Below the pieces are notes generated by a model that ran no database searches, was not told the DNA's origin, and was given only the letters and a program-made list of their open reading frames with translations. Made by a program: the position numbers and the translations under genes. This document shows positions 8,356-15,720 of a stretch of DNA of 64,000 nt, piece after piece (the stretch's first letter is position 1; every line of letters starts with the position of its first letter). Source of the DNA: Candidatus Sulfotelmatobacter sp. (lineage in GTDB: Bacteria; Vulcanimicrobiota; Vulcanimicrobiia; Vulcanimicrobiales; Vulcanimicrobiaceae); NCBI GenBank assembly GCA_035504415.1, contig DATJRY010000012.1, positions 186,001-250,000 of the forward strand, written 5' to 3'.

Positions 8356-10115
8356 AAGCTTCGGGTGCCGAGTATTGCTCCGCTGAACGCGTCGACGGCT
8401 ATTATCAAGGTCCCGTTAACGGTGAACAGCCACGCTGACTGACCCGTCGTCGTCGGGTCAGTCACTCCGCCAAACCAATAACCTGCGGTGTAGCTGGTGA
8501 CGACGTCTCCGGCCGGAAGGCTCAGCGAGGCGGTGTAAGCATCAATCGACTGCTGTCCGGTCGAGCGGCCGGCGCTCTGTTCAGTTCGCGTTGTCGATTG
8601 TGCGACGGGTGCATGCCACTGGTAGAAGGCATAGGAGATATTCGGCGTGTGCGTGATTGTGGTTGTCTCGGCTTTGCAGACCTCCACCGGGTGAGGGTTC
8701 GGGGGGATCAATACCGACTCCCAGCCGCCTGTGCACGTTACAGTTGATACGGTATCGTCGTCGACGAAGACAACAATCTGGTCGCCAAGCGTTGGCACGG
8801 TGTGGCGCCAGGTCAGAGAGTACCCGGTAATCGTCGTGCTGCCGGACGAAGGATTATAAACGTAATCCGCATTCTCCGACGCTAAGACCGCGTCCGCGGG
8901 AAGTCCCAGCGATTGTTGCACGAAGGTCGTTGCGGCCGTCTGCGCCGTTGCGGCGGAAAAGCCGACGGTGTTGTAGTAGGCATACCCGTGGAACGAGAGC
9001 GCTCCCGAGGTTGCGTAGTTGTGGAGCACGCCGACCCCTGTGGGCGTGTATAAGTTAATTAGTTGGCCGTTGTTCGTTTCTGTAATGCTGCTGACATAAG
9101 GCGTCGCCTCGTTAATCAAGGTCTGGTCGTTGACGACTGCGGGTGCCGTTACGACCGGGTTCAAGGTAAACGTCGTGGCCGACACTGACTCGGGCGGAAC
9201 GCTTATCGCGCCGAGACTTCCAGACCAGTACCAAATCGGATTGCCGCTCGCCGTTGCGAATTGAAACGCGCTTCCCGGTGCGCCAAATGTGTCGTTGAGC
9301 GCTTGACTGTCTTCCATCTCGGAATAGCCCACGACGAGACCCGCGTCGCGTGCTGAAAACGCCCATGCATTGTGCACGGTCGTCGGCGGATGGGTATTGC
9401 TGTAGAGGTAACCGGGAAGAGCGTGCGCCACCTCCGGCGCAGTATCAATGTTCAAGTCGCAGTAGAGTCGGTCGCCGTTGAAACACCCACTTGGCGTCGC
9501 CGGCGGCCCTTGCCAAAAACCGTAGATGCCATGCAAGCCCTTGTACACGAAGGCGTCATGCCACTCCGCGGTAACCTGCGGTTGGTTGGCAAGATACGAG
9601 GATGGAGGCGCGACCGTATCCGAGCTGTCCGCGAAGATCCACTTTAGGCGCGATCCAGCTGGAATCGGAATCCCCTTTGGATTCGCATAGTCTCCGACAT
9701 CATCTCCCACGCCCCACGCCTTCTGGTCGATTGGGGCACCAGAGACACAGTAGTTGGAAAAGAGCAAAACGCCGTCAATACCATGCCCGGTGTAAAAAAT
9801 CGCATCGTCGGTGTTCTCGTTGTTATAGATATCCGCTGCCGTGACGCTCGCGTTTGTGTTCTGATCCGTTACGGTCCAGCCGTCCGTTCTCATCTGGCCG
9901 GCAAAGTCAGCGGCGGCGCCTTCCAGGACGTTACCGAAATCCTCTCCGCACGGGTCGTAGTAGTCGTCCCCAAGAGCGGCAACATTCCCCACGGCTGCAC
10001 CGTTTTCGGCGGATTGCGTTGCGGTGATCAGCAAGCCAACCAGCGAGCAGCCAGTCAGCGCGGGCGTGGTCAGAATCGCAATCGCGGCAGTCAATTTTAT
10101 GAGTCGCATCGTCAC
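8352..10115 (-). CDS. Large lipoprotein with caspase-like (DUF6345-like) and PepSY-like regions
   Basis: 587 residues. It has a lipobox at Cys23 (TPALTGC). The N-terminal half resembles DUF6345/caspase-fold proteins: DDAIFYTGHGIDG places a GHG at about residues 110-112 and LKWIFADSSDT near 165 occupies the position where the catalytic Cys would sit, here Ser. A GLHGIYGFW segment follows. The C-terminal half carries two PepSY-like stretches (TAATTFVQQSLGLPADAV, and a final WLFTVNGTLIIAVDAFSGAI). Start GTG 10115 overlaps the stop of the AMIN gene. I infer a periplasmic-facing, lipid-anchored partner of the secretin; protease activity is doubtful without the Cys. Confidence 0.7.
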   Translation of the reverse strand: MTMRLIKLTAAIAILTTPALTGCSLVGLLITATQSAENGAAVGNVAALGDDYYDPCGEDFGNVLEGAAADFAGQMRTDGWTVTDQNTNASVTAADIYNNENTDDAIFYTGHGIDGVLLFSNYCVSGAPIDQKAWGVGDDVGDYANPKGIPIPAGSRLKWIFADSSDTVAPPSSYLANQPQVTAEWHDAFVYKGLHGIYGFWQGPPATPSGCFNGDRLYCDLNIDTAPEVAHALPGYLYSNTHPPTTVHNAWAFSARDAGLVVGYSEMEDSQALNDTFGAPGSAFQFATASGNPIWYWSGSLGAISVPPESVSATTFTLNPVVTAPAVVNDQTLINEATPYVSSITETNNGQLINLYTPTGVGVLHNYATSGALSFHGYAYYNTVGFSAATAQTAATTFVQQSLGLPADAVLASENADYVYNPSSGSTTITGYSLTWRHTVPTLGDQIVVFVDDDTVSTVTCTGGWESVLIPPNPHPVEVCKAETTTITHTPNISYAFYQWHAPVAQSTTRTEQSAGRSTGQQSIDAYTASLSLPAGDVVTSYTAGYWFGGVTDPTTTGQSAWLFTVNGTLIIAVDAFSGAILGTRSL

Positions 10116-10900
10116 GGACCCCCAAAAGGATTGACTGGATAGCTCGCCGCCTTTGCTTGTGCGGCGGTGGCAAGTGCATCTACCTCACCGAGGAGCACGC
10201 CGGTCGCGCGATCGAAAGTCAGCGTACGCATCCTGGTCGCGACGACAGGGTCATGTGGAACTGCTCCATGCGTAATCATTGTGACCGATACCGTGGGACC
10301 TGTACTAAACCGATTCGTCACTATTCGCGGTCCGGCAGCTTGACTGAGCACGCGGAACGGTTCACTCGGATACGTCCTGTGGTCCAGATGGGAATGGCGC
10401 TCAGCAGCGACTAAGCGTGTCGCTTCGCCGACGAAGTAGCCGGTCGTAATTGACGTCTTTGACATTCGATTCTGCCGCGCAATTGTTGCACGGCTGCGCG
10501 CGATTGCAGCCTTCAGGACGGCCCTTGAGGTCGTGATAATTGTAAGTGTGTTCCGACCTCTCACGAAGGTCAGGGCGACGCTCGACAAACCGCTAATGTC
10601 GAGGTCTGCTCCGTGCTGCGCGAGGCGAAGCGTCTCTCCACCAACTGCGATGCTAGCGGGCGCGCCGGCATTGACGACATTGAAGATCCGAACCTGAGTC
10701 GCACCGGCCGAGAACGCCTGGTACGCCGGGTCCCGTGAGAATTTGAGAACGACAGCGGTGGCACGTCCGGAGCCGATTCTCACGCCTGTTAAGGCGTTTT
10801 GGCTTGCGGCGCCTGCAGTGCCACCTGAGAGCAGCGTCGCTGCGAGGACGACGGAAAATACGCGTAGCGTCCTACGCGTGAATGTCGGAGATGCCAGCAC
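10112..10900 (-). CDS. Exported AMIN-like domain protein, first gene of secretin operon
   Basis: 262 residues. Sec signal at residues about 10-32 (SVVLAATLLSGGTAGA). The mature N-terminal half is AMIN-like: LTGVRIGSGRATAVVLKFSR followed by a paired segment with QVRIFNVVNA, as in proteins that localise to the periplasm through peptidoglycan binding. The C-terminal half is unassigned and has a beta pattern (VTMITHGAVPHDPVVATRMR). It leads a four-gene overlapping operon and has a near-consensus promoter 107 bases upstream. Start GTG 10900. The AMIN call rests on pattern, not on strong motifs. Confidence 0.65.
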   Translation of the reverse strand: MLASPTFTRRTLRVFSVVLAATLLSGGTAGAASQNALTGVRIGSGRATAVVLKFSRDPAYQAFSAGATQVRIFNVVNAGAPASIAVGGETLRLAQHGADLDISGLSSVALTFVRGRNTLTIITTSRAVLKAAIARSRATIARQNRMSKTSITTGYFVGEATRLVAAERHSHLDHRTYPSEPFRVLSQAAGPRIVTNRFSTGPTVSVTMITHGAVPHDPVVATRMRTLTFDRATGVLLGEVDALATAAQAKAASYPVNPFGGP

Positions 10901-11006
10901 CCGTGCACCGATCCTTTCTGAGCGGCCAAGTCATTAGTCCCCGCTCTAAGCATGCCGCGAGAATGGACTAAAGGCCGCAGGAGTCTATAGAGGCAGCCAG
11001 GACAGA

Positions 11007-11035
11007 ATGGTACGACCGCACGCAGCCCTTGTCAA
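11007..11035 (-). promoter_or_regulatory. Sigma-70-type promoter of the secretin operon
   Basis: On the minus strand TTGACA (11035-11030), a 17-base spacer and TACCAT (11012-11007) form a near-consensus housekeeping promoter about 107 bases upstream of the GTG at 10900. The long leader between them contains no gene. Confidence 0.6.
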
Positions 11036-11057
11036 GCATTCGGCGCTGCCGAAACTG

Positions 11058-12437
11058 CTAGCGAGCCACGCGACGTGCGCGACGTCCAATCCATGACCGG
11101 TGGAAAGTCTCCGAACGCCGGCGCGCGTCCGCTACAGCTTCCGGTGCTCGGGTAAGTTCACCGATCGCGAGAGCCGTCCGCGCTGCGCGCCAATCGTGGC
11201 CAAGGTCGTCCCAAATCTTCAGCGCGCTGCGCCACGCAGTGGCGGCGCGCTCCTGGTTCCCTTCGGCAGCGAGCACGGCGCCCTCGGCGTCGCGCTCCAG
11301 CGCGGTCTGCCTGCGGTCGTTCGAGCCGAGCAGCATGAGGTTCGCTGGCATTGCCCGAGCCCGGTCGTACGTATGCAGCCACGACCGCGCGACGGAAGCG
11401 TCTTCACGCGCATACGCTTCCACGACGCCGAGCAGCACCGTCGCCTCCTCGCCGCAGACGTGCTCCCAGTCGATCGACGCGGCGAGGTGGTATGCGCGCC
11501 CCATTTCCTCGCGGTGGATAACCTTCTGCCCGAGCTCGGCGGCCAGGTAGGCACGGTCGAGCGTCGAGGCAAGACGGTATGGGACGGTCGGCGCGAGGTC
11601 CGCGGCGTCGCGGAAGCGGGCGAATGCGCGCAGTGCGTCGCCGGTGAGCGCGGCATGCCACCCGAGCGCACGCCGCACCACCCACCGCGCTTCGGCCGTC
11701 TCGGGAGTCCATGCGAACAGTTCGGATTGCACGCTGAGAAACTCGGCGTGTTCACTAAGGTGCAGGTCCCACACGAGCGGAGCGAAGTTGCGCAGCAACG
11801 AGGCACGCACCCACTCGTCATGCACCGCTTGCGCCCGCGGCTCATCGCCTCCTTCGGCGCGCCATGCTGCGTCGAGAAGATCGGCTTGCATGAGATAGTC
11901 CTCGCGGCTTGCGGCGACGAGTGAGAGCGTCTCGAGCAACTGCGCGCGGACGAGAGGGAGAGGGCGCTGGTACCCGTCGGCCTCAGCGCGCGGTATCTCG
12001 AGCCCTTGAAGCGCGAGGTCTTGCGCGGCAACTAGATCGCGGCGATTCCAGGCGGCGGCCGCCCGGTAGAGGGCGAGTTCGGCGGCGACCGCGCCGCCGA
12101 CGCTGTTGGCAAGGAGCTGGGCTGCAGCGTCGTGCTTCTGCGATTTTTCGGCCTCGCCGACACGCAGATAGGCCGCCGACGCAAGAACGTGATGCTCGGC
12201 CTTGGCCGCGTCCTCGAGGTTCGCGATCGCGCGTCCCTCAAGTGTTTCGAGGCTGCGGTGCGGATCGCGCAGGCGCAAGAAACACCTTGCTCGCAGGGCA
12301 GTCGCTGCCGGATCAGAGTTGCGGCCAATGGCGCCGAGCGCTTCCGCGTTGCGGGCGGCCAGGAACAGGCGCTGGGCATCGGCGAGCGTCCGTTCTCGTC
12401 CGAGGTATCGAAGGTTTGAGTTCCTAGCCATCTTCAC
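11058..12437 (-). CDS. TPR-repeat protein, putative peptide-responsive regulator
   Basis: 459 residues, all-helical, with tetratricopeptide-like repeats throughout (for example ALRARCFLRLRDPHRSLETL, EKSQKHDAAAQLL, GDALRAFARFRDAADLAP, ERAATAWRSALKIWDDLG). It has no signal peptide, membrane segment or helix-turn-helix, so it is a cytoplasmic scaffold or sensor, comparable in size to Rap-type TPR receptors. GTG 12437 and ATG 12431 are both possible starts and neither has a strong Shine-Dalgarno site. It lies directly downstream, on the same strand, of two tiny hydrophobic peptides and a strong RNA hairpin, and divergent to an XRE regulator. Function by peptide sensing is an inference from that context. 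Confidence 0.75.
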   Translation of the reverse strand: MKMARNSNLRYLGRERTLADAQRLFLAARNAEALGAIGRNSDPAATALRARCFLRLRDPHRSLETLEGRAIANLEDAAKAEHHVLASAAYLRVGEAEKSQKHDAAAQLLANSVGGAVAAELALYRAAAAWNRRDLVAAQDLALQGLEIPRAEADGYQRPLPLVRAQLLETLSLVAASREDYLMQADLLDAAWRAEGGDEPRAQAVHDEWVRASLLRNFAPLVWDLHLSEHAEFLSVQSELFAWTPETAEARWVVRRALGWHAALTGDALRAFARFRDAADLAPTVPYRLASTLDRAYLAAELGQKVIHREEMGRAYHLAASIDWEHVCGEEATVLLGVVEAYAREDASVARSWLHTYDRARAMPANLMLLGSNDRRQTALERDAEGAVLAAEGNQERAATAWRSALKIWDDLGHDWRAARTALAIGELTRAPEAVADARRRSETFHRSWIGRRARRVAR

Positions 12438-12447
12438 ACCCGTGTGG

Positions 12448-12482
12448 AGAGGGCGGGCAGGGTTGCCCGTTGCCCGCCCTCT
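12448..12482 (-). terminator. Strong 12-bp hairpin between peptide genes and TPR gene
   Basis: AGAGGGCGGGCA (12448-12459) and TGCCCGCCCTCT (12471-12482) are perfect complements with an 11-base loop. No U-run follows on the minus strand, so it is more likely an attenuator or an mRNA-stabilising or processing structure than a full terminator. It would let the peptides and the TPR gene be expressed at different levels from one transcript. Confidence 0.6.
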
Positions 12483-12494
12483 ACCGGGTTTCGG

Positions 12495-12512
12495 CCGGCT
12501 TTTCCTAGCCGG
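12495..12512 (-). repeat. 6-bp hairpin after second peptide gene
   Basis: CCGGCT and AGCCGG flank a 6-base loop a few bases after the stop of the second small peptide on the minus strand. With the larger hairpin downstream it makes a doubly structured spacer before the TPR gene. Confidence 0.4.
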
Positions 12513-12518
12513 GTCGCG

Positions 12519-12581
12519 TCAGCCGGACGAACCGCCGAGCGTCGAAGCGAGTAAGACCAAGAACGCAATAACGGTGGCCAC
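12519..12581 (-). CDS. 20-residue hydrophobic peptide, second of tandem pair
   Basis: Reads from GTG 12581 to TGA 12519 and ends in LLASTLGGSSG. The preceding in-frame codons back to the TAG of the first peptide (ACG AAC ATC) also align with it, so the homologous unit is longer than the GTG frame and an unusual start (ATC or ACG) or readthrough of the TAG is conceivable. There is no clear Shine-Dalgarno site, which suggests translational coupling to peptide 1. Hydrophobic core plus an LGGSS tail suggests a membrane-associated or exported signalling peptide; this is inference from form and context. Confidence 0.5.
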   Translation of the reverse strand: MATVIAFLVLLASTLGGSSG

Positions 12582-12590
12582 GATGTTCGT

Positions 12591-12665
12591 CTAGGTTGAA
12601 GAGCCGCCGAGGTTCGACGCGGCGACGACAACGACAATCAGGGCTGCGATCGCAGCTGCAGTCAT
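12591..12665 (-). CDS. 24-residue hydrophobic peptide, first of tandem pair
   Basis: Starts at ATG 12665 behind GGGAGAAGGG and ends with TAG 12591. Composition: MTAAAIAALIVVVV, then AASNLGGSST. It aligns without gaps over 22 residues with the second peptide, sharing the A-S-x-LGGSS end, so the two are a tandem duplication under apparent sequence constraint. Too short for ordinary gene callers. Position directly upstream of the TPR gene suggests a precursor of a peptide signal read by that protein; a small membrane protein or toxin is the alternative. Confidence 0.55.
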   Translation of the reverse strand: MTAAAIAALIVVVVAASNLGGSST

Positions 12666-12699
12666 GGGTGATGTCCCTTCTCCCGTCCAGGGAGCGTCA

Positions 12700-12751
12700 C
12701 GGCCCGCGCACACTGACGGGCCTATTGAAACCGTTAGACCCGCGCGGGCCG
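12700..12751. promoter_or_regulatory. 10-bp inverted repeat in divergent intergenic region
   Basis: CGGCCCGCGC (12700-12709) and GCGCGGGCCG (12742-12751) are perfect complements 32 bases apart, between the first peptide gene (start 12665) and the XRE regulator (start 12837). It could be a two-half-site operator with the divergent promoters inside the loop, or an RNA hairpin. Given the GC content, chance cannot be excluded. Confidence 0.4.
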
Positions 12752-12836
12752 AGTGCCCAGGCAGGATGCTAACGCGGGACCGATCCCAGGACGCTGCGGT
12801 ACCGCTGCCTAAGGCGGCGCCGCGGGGTGATCTCGG

Positions 12837-13169
12837 GTGGAATCGTTTGGTGAACGGCTACGACGACTGCGGCGGGCGGCGGGTATGACGCCGTCGGCGT
12901 TGGCGCATGCCATCGGAATCACCGAGGGCGCCATTCGGCAGATGGAGACTGGCCAGACGAAGAGCGCCAGTTTCATCGTCGGCTTGAAGATCGGAACCGT
13001 GCTCGGTGTGAGCGCGTGGTATCTCGCGACGGGAGAAGAGCGCGCCGATCGGAACGACGACCTCGAGACGGCGGGCCTTCGGGTTCTCGTCGACGATCTA
13101 CGACGTCGCGTCGCGGATATCGAAGCCCTGCTGAATGGTTTAAGTCAATCTGGGCAGCGATGCCCCTAA
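12837..13169 (+). CDS. XRE-family regulator divergent from peptide/TPR locus
   Basis: 110 residues from GTG 12837. Residues 5-65 form an XRE HTH: FGERLRRLRRAAGMTPSALA for the first helices and GITEGAIRQMETGQTKSASF for the recognition region. GVSAWYLATGEE closes the domain as in phage-type repressors. The C-terminal 35 residues look like a short coiled coil (LVDDLRRRVADIEALLNGL) that may dimerise. It faces the peptide/TPR genes across an intergenic region with an inverted repeat and is the obvious candidate regulator. Its ligand is not apparent. Confidence 0.82.
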   Translation: MESFGERLRRLRRAAGMTPSALAHAIGITEGAIRQMETGQTKSASFIVGLKIGTVLGVSAWYLATGEERADRNDDLETAGLRVLVDDLRRRVADIEALLNGLSQSGQRCP

Positions 13170-13296
13170 CCCTCGGTGTGCAGTCTGGCCGTATCGATCG
13201 CCTGGTATTAGGACAAAAAGCTGACCGAGCGCCGGACGTTTCACACTACTCTAAGCCAAAGGCAGGCGCTGTATAGCTGGAAGCAAGCCCTCGGCT

Positions 13297-14187
13297 CTAT
13301 ACTCGACTGATTGTAAGCGCGTCCTGGCCGTCGGTTATATAAACACGGTCGAACTGCCCGGGATCCACGCGCTCCAACCTTACTCGCTGCAAAGGCTCAA
13401 AGGATGGAGTCACTGCCGTGATTGCGAGCCAAAGTGGACGAACGTTGTAGGTCTTCGTATTCTTCCGCTCGATGGCATCGACAATCATGGGAGCCTGATC
13501 TGGAATTGCGCGAGTTGAAACGAGCCACGCGATCCGTATGTCCGCTTCGGGGTTCGGGCCGCTGAACGTCTCTACGTGTCCGACGTAGCTTCCGAGCGGG
13601 TCGGATCGAGGATCGAGAAGGTCGCGTGAAGTCCAATCGTGCGCCTTTATCCGTGAAACGATTTCGTCGGCCAGCGCCGCAAGATCACGCCTGCGTGGCA
13701 TTGCCACCATCCCGAAACTTATACGCTTCTTGATCGCGATCGCTTTCAATGCAGGATCTCTGTCCACGCGCTCCTTGAGAAAAACTGCAAGCTCACGTTG
13801 TGCCGCGGTGAAGTCCGCTTCGGGCCGAACCTGAGTCACTTCGAGCGCCGCGTCCAGTCCATCCACCCTCACCGCGAGGTCTGGATGCGGAGGGGTAAAT
13901 CCCGTATGAATCGCGACGGTGGACACGCCCGCAATCGCGAAGGCGCGGACTGCCCCGAAGACCTCAGCGCCCTCTTTGGTCGCGGTGTCCTTTCTGGATT
14001 CGAGCGGCACTTCATAAGCTGACCAAAGGACTCCATCTATCGTATAGGTCGCTGCAAGGTCGTTAAGAGCGTCACGCGTCGCGCCTCGGACTAGGCGTGC
14101 GACGACTAAGCCGGCCGGCGTCGCATATTCGAGCGGCTCTAATTCTTCGGCTGTGAATTCGCGGCCGATTCTGATATCCCAAGACAT
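13297..14187 (-). CDS. Hypothetical protein, possible nuclease-like fold
   Basis: About 296 residues from ATG 14187; a TTG at 14205 would add six residues. No signal or membrane segment. The segment HPDLAVRVDGLDAALEVTQV, with an acidic residue, a short strand and E-V-T, is reminiscent of PD-(D/E)XK nuclease cores, and AIAIKKRISFGMVAMPRR adds basic residues, but no complete motif can be proved. Codon use and GC (lower, AT-rich third positions) differ from the core genome. It is divergent from the winged-helix gene at 14285. Function unknown; accessory gene. Confidence 0.6.
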   Translation of the reverse strand: MSWDIRIGREFTAEELEPLEYATPAGLVVARLVRGATRDALNDLAATYTIDGVLWSAYEVPLESRKDTATKEGAEVFGAVRAFAIAGVSTVAIHTGFTPPHPDLAVRVDGLDAALEVTQVRPEADFTAAQRELAVFLKERVDRDPALKAIAIKKRISFGMVAMPRRRDLAALADEIVSRIKAHDWTSRDLLDPRSDPLGSYVGHVETFSGPNPEADIRIAWLVSTRAIPDQAPMIVDAIERKNTKTYNVRPLWLAITAVTPSFEPLQRVRLERVDPGQFDRVYITDGQDALTISRV

Positions 14188-14284
14188 CCCACGTTGGTAC
14201 GCCAAAGCTATCCCGCGGTCCGGTCACGACCCGTCGCGGTTTCGTGCCAAGACGCTGGCATCGTACCACTCCTTACTTAGTACG

Positions 14285-15607
14285 ATGGATCAGCGCCGAT
14301 CGACGATCCGCGGTGTCTTTGGACGCGGCGTTCGCGAGCGCGTCATAGCGGTGCTCGCCAAATACGAACGAGCGCATCTTGCGTCTATGGCGGCCGCTAT
14401 CGGCGCGTCGAACCTGCGCACCGCGTCGGCCGTACAGTTCTTTGAATCTCGCGGGCTCATTCGGACCGACCGCCGCTCGCCGGCACGGACGTGGGTCGCA
14501 CTGGCCGAGGGCCCACTTCGCGAGCAGCTTGTAGCGTTCGGGCGGCGGATCGCCGCGCTCGACGACATCCGGCCCATCTTGCCTCGCCCCCGCGCCGCAC
14601 CGCCAAGTCGCGAGGTGCGCACGCAAGCGGACGACCTGTTCGTCACCAGGTCCGCGACGAAAATCCTCGTCCACGTCGCGCTCGCCGGCGAAACAGACGC
14701 GGCGGAGCTGCACCGTCGTCTCGGGATCGACGAGTCCGTCGTGCGAGCCACGGTTGGTCGGCTCGTCCGCGACGGCATCCTACGCCGCCGCAGGCGCGAT
14801 TGGAAACGCATCCCGATCGTGCTCGACGAGCGCCATCCGGCGGCCCCCGAGATCCGCGACCTGATCCTTGCCGTCGCGAAGATTCGGCCGCAGGCCCGAG
14901 CGATCGTCGGCGCCTCGCGGCGCGGCCATGCTCCGCCCGTACCGGTACGGAAGCCGAAAGCGACTTTCGCGCGAACCGGCCTGGGCCGGGCCGTCGACCT
15001 GCTGCCGATTTTCGGTCCCGGTCAGGCGCGTGTGCTCGCCGCCCTCGCGTCCCGCGGACCGCTCAACGGCCTCGCACTCGCCAAGCGCGTCGGTGTCAAC
15101 CCGACCGCCGCCCGGATCGTCGCGAGGACCCTGGCCGCCGCCGGCATGGTGCGCGCAACGCCAACTCGGTCCGGCACCGTCGTCGAGTACGCTCTGGACC
15201 CGTGCTATGCTCTCGCGCCCGAGCTGTGGGCGCTGGTGACGGCCGCCTGTCGGGCCTCGCGTCTACGCGTCGAGGTCGGGGCGTCGGCAGGACCCCGGCG
15301 GTCTGGGAAACCCGGCTGGCCGGCAGACCATCGAGGCCGCGCGGCGCTCGCGCTCGCCCTGGCGGGCGCGCGCGCCGCGGACCTCGCTGAGATCGCGAAG
15401 GCGACGCGGGCGAAGCGACGTCAGGTAGCCGCGCGACTGGCGCTGCTCCGGGACGCCGGATGGATCGAGCTGGAAATGGTCGGCGCGAGGACGGTTGCCC
15501 ATTCCGGGCACCCGCCGGTCGGACCGGAAGCCAAGACTCTCCTGGACGCGATGCGAGCAGCCGGTCTGAAGCCGCTGGACATCCGCGTCATGGGCGACGT
15601 GTCCTAA
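14285..15607 (+). CDS. Protein with about four tandem winged-helix domains
   Basis: 440 residues from ATG 14285; the open frame extends further upstream but would run into the divergent gene. At least four MarR/ArsR-type winged helices can be read. They lie at residues about 15-90 (LASMAAAIGASNLRTASAVQ), 125-200 (TDAAELHRRLGIDESVVRAT), 250-330 (NGLALAKRVGVNPTAARIVA) and 355-415 (ADLAEIAKATRAKRRQVAAR). Each pairs a recognition helix with a wing such as GLIRTDRRSPARTWVAL. No effector domain is present, so it may be a multi-site DNA-binding protein. The next gene is a smaller relative, and a phased operator-like array separates them. Confidence 0.7.
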   Translation: MDQRRSTIRGVFGRGVRERVIAVLAKYERAHLASMAAAIGASNLRTASAVQFFESRGLIRTDRRSPARTWVALAEGPLREQLVAFGRRIAALDDIRPILPRPRAAPPSREVRTQADDLFVTRSATKILVHVALAGETDAAELHRRLGIDESVVRATVGRLVRDGILRRRRRDWKRIPIVLDERHPAAPEIRDLILAVAKIRPQARAIVGASRRGHAPPVPVRKPKATFARTGLGRAVDLLPIFGPGQARVLAALASRGPLNGLALAKRVGVNPTAARIVARTLAAAGMVRATPTRSGTVVEYALDPCYALAPELWALVTAACRASRLRVEVGASAGPRRSGKPGWPADHRGRAALALALAGARAADLAEIAKATRAKRRQVAARLALLRDAGWIELEMVGARTVAHSGHPPVGPEAKTLLDAMRAAGLKPLDIRVMGDVS

Positions 15608-15645
15608 GACAGGCCGCATCGCGTGCCCGTCCCCCTCACGGGGGA

Positions 15646-15701
15646 GGAGGCATCTCCACACAGCGGAGGAGAGGTCTCCACACAAGGGAGGAGACGTCTC
15701 G
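15646..15701. promoter_or_regulatory. Three palindromic boxes at exact 22-bp spacing
   Basis: GGAGGCATCTCC (15646-15657), GGAGAGGTCTCC (15668-15679) and GGAGACGTCTCG (15690-15701) share the dyad GGAGA-N2-TCTCC and repeat every 22 bases. The bases between them are also similar (ACACAGC, ACACAAG). The array lies between the two winged-helix genes and 20 bases before the GTG of the second. Two helical turns per unit would present all boxes on one DNA face, as expected for cooperative operator binding. Confidence 0.65.
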
Positions 15702-15720
15702 ACGCGATAGCGCCTTCGGG

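Noticed and set aside
12434-12637. 67-residue Arg/Ser-rich frame covering the peptide/hairpin region
   Set aside because: Composition is that of a shadow frame, no ribosome binding site; the two short hydrophobic frames on the same strand are better supported by homology to each other.
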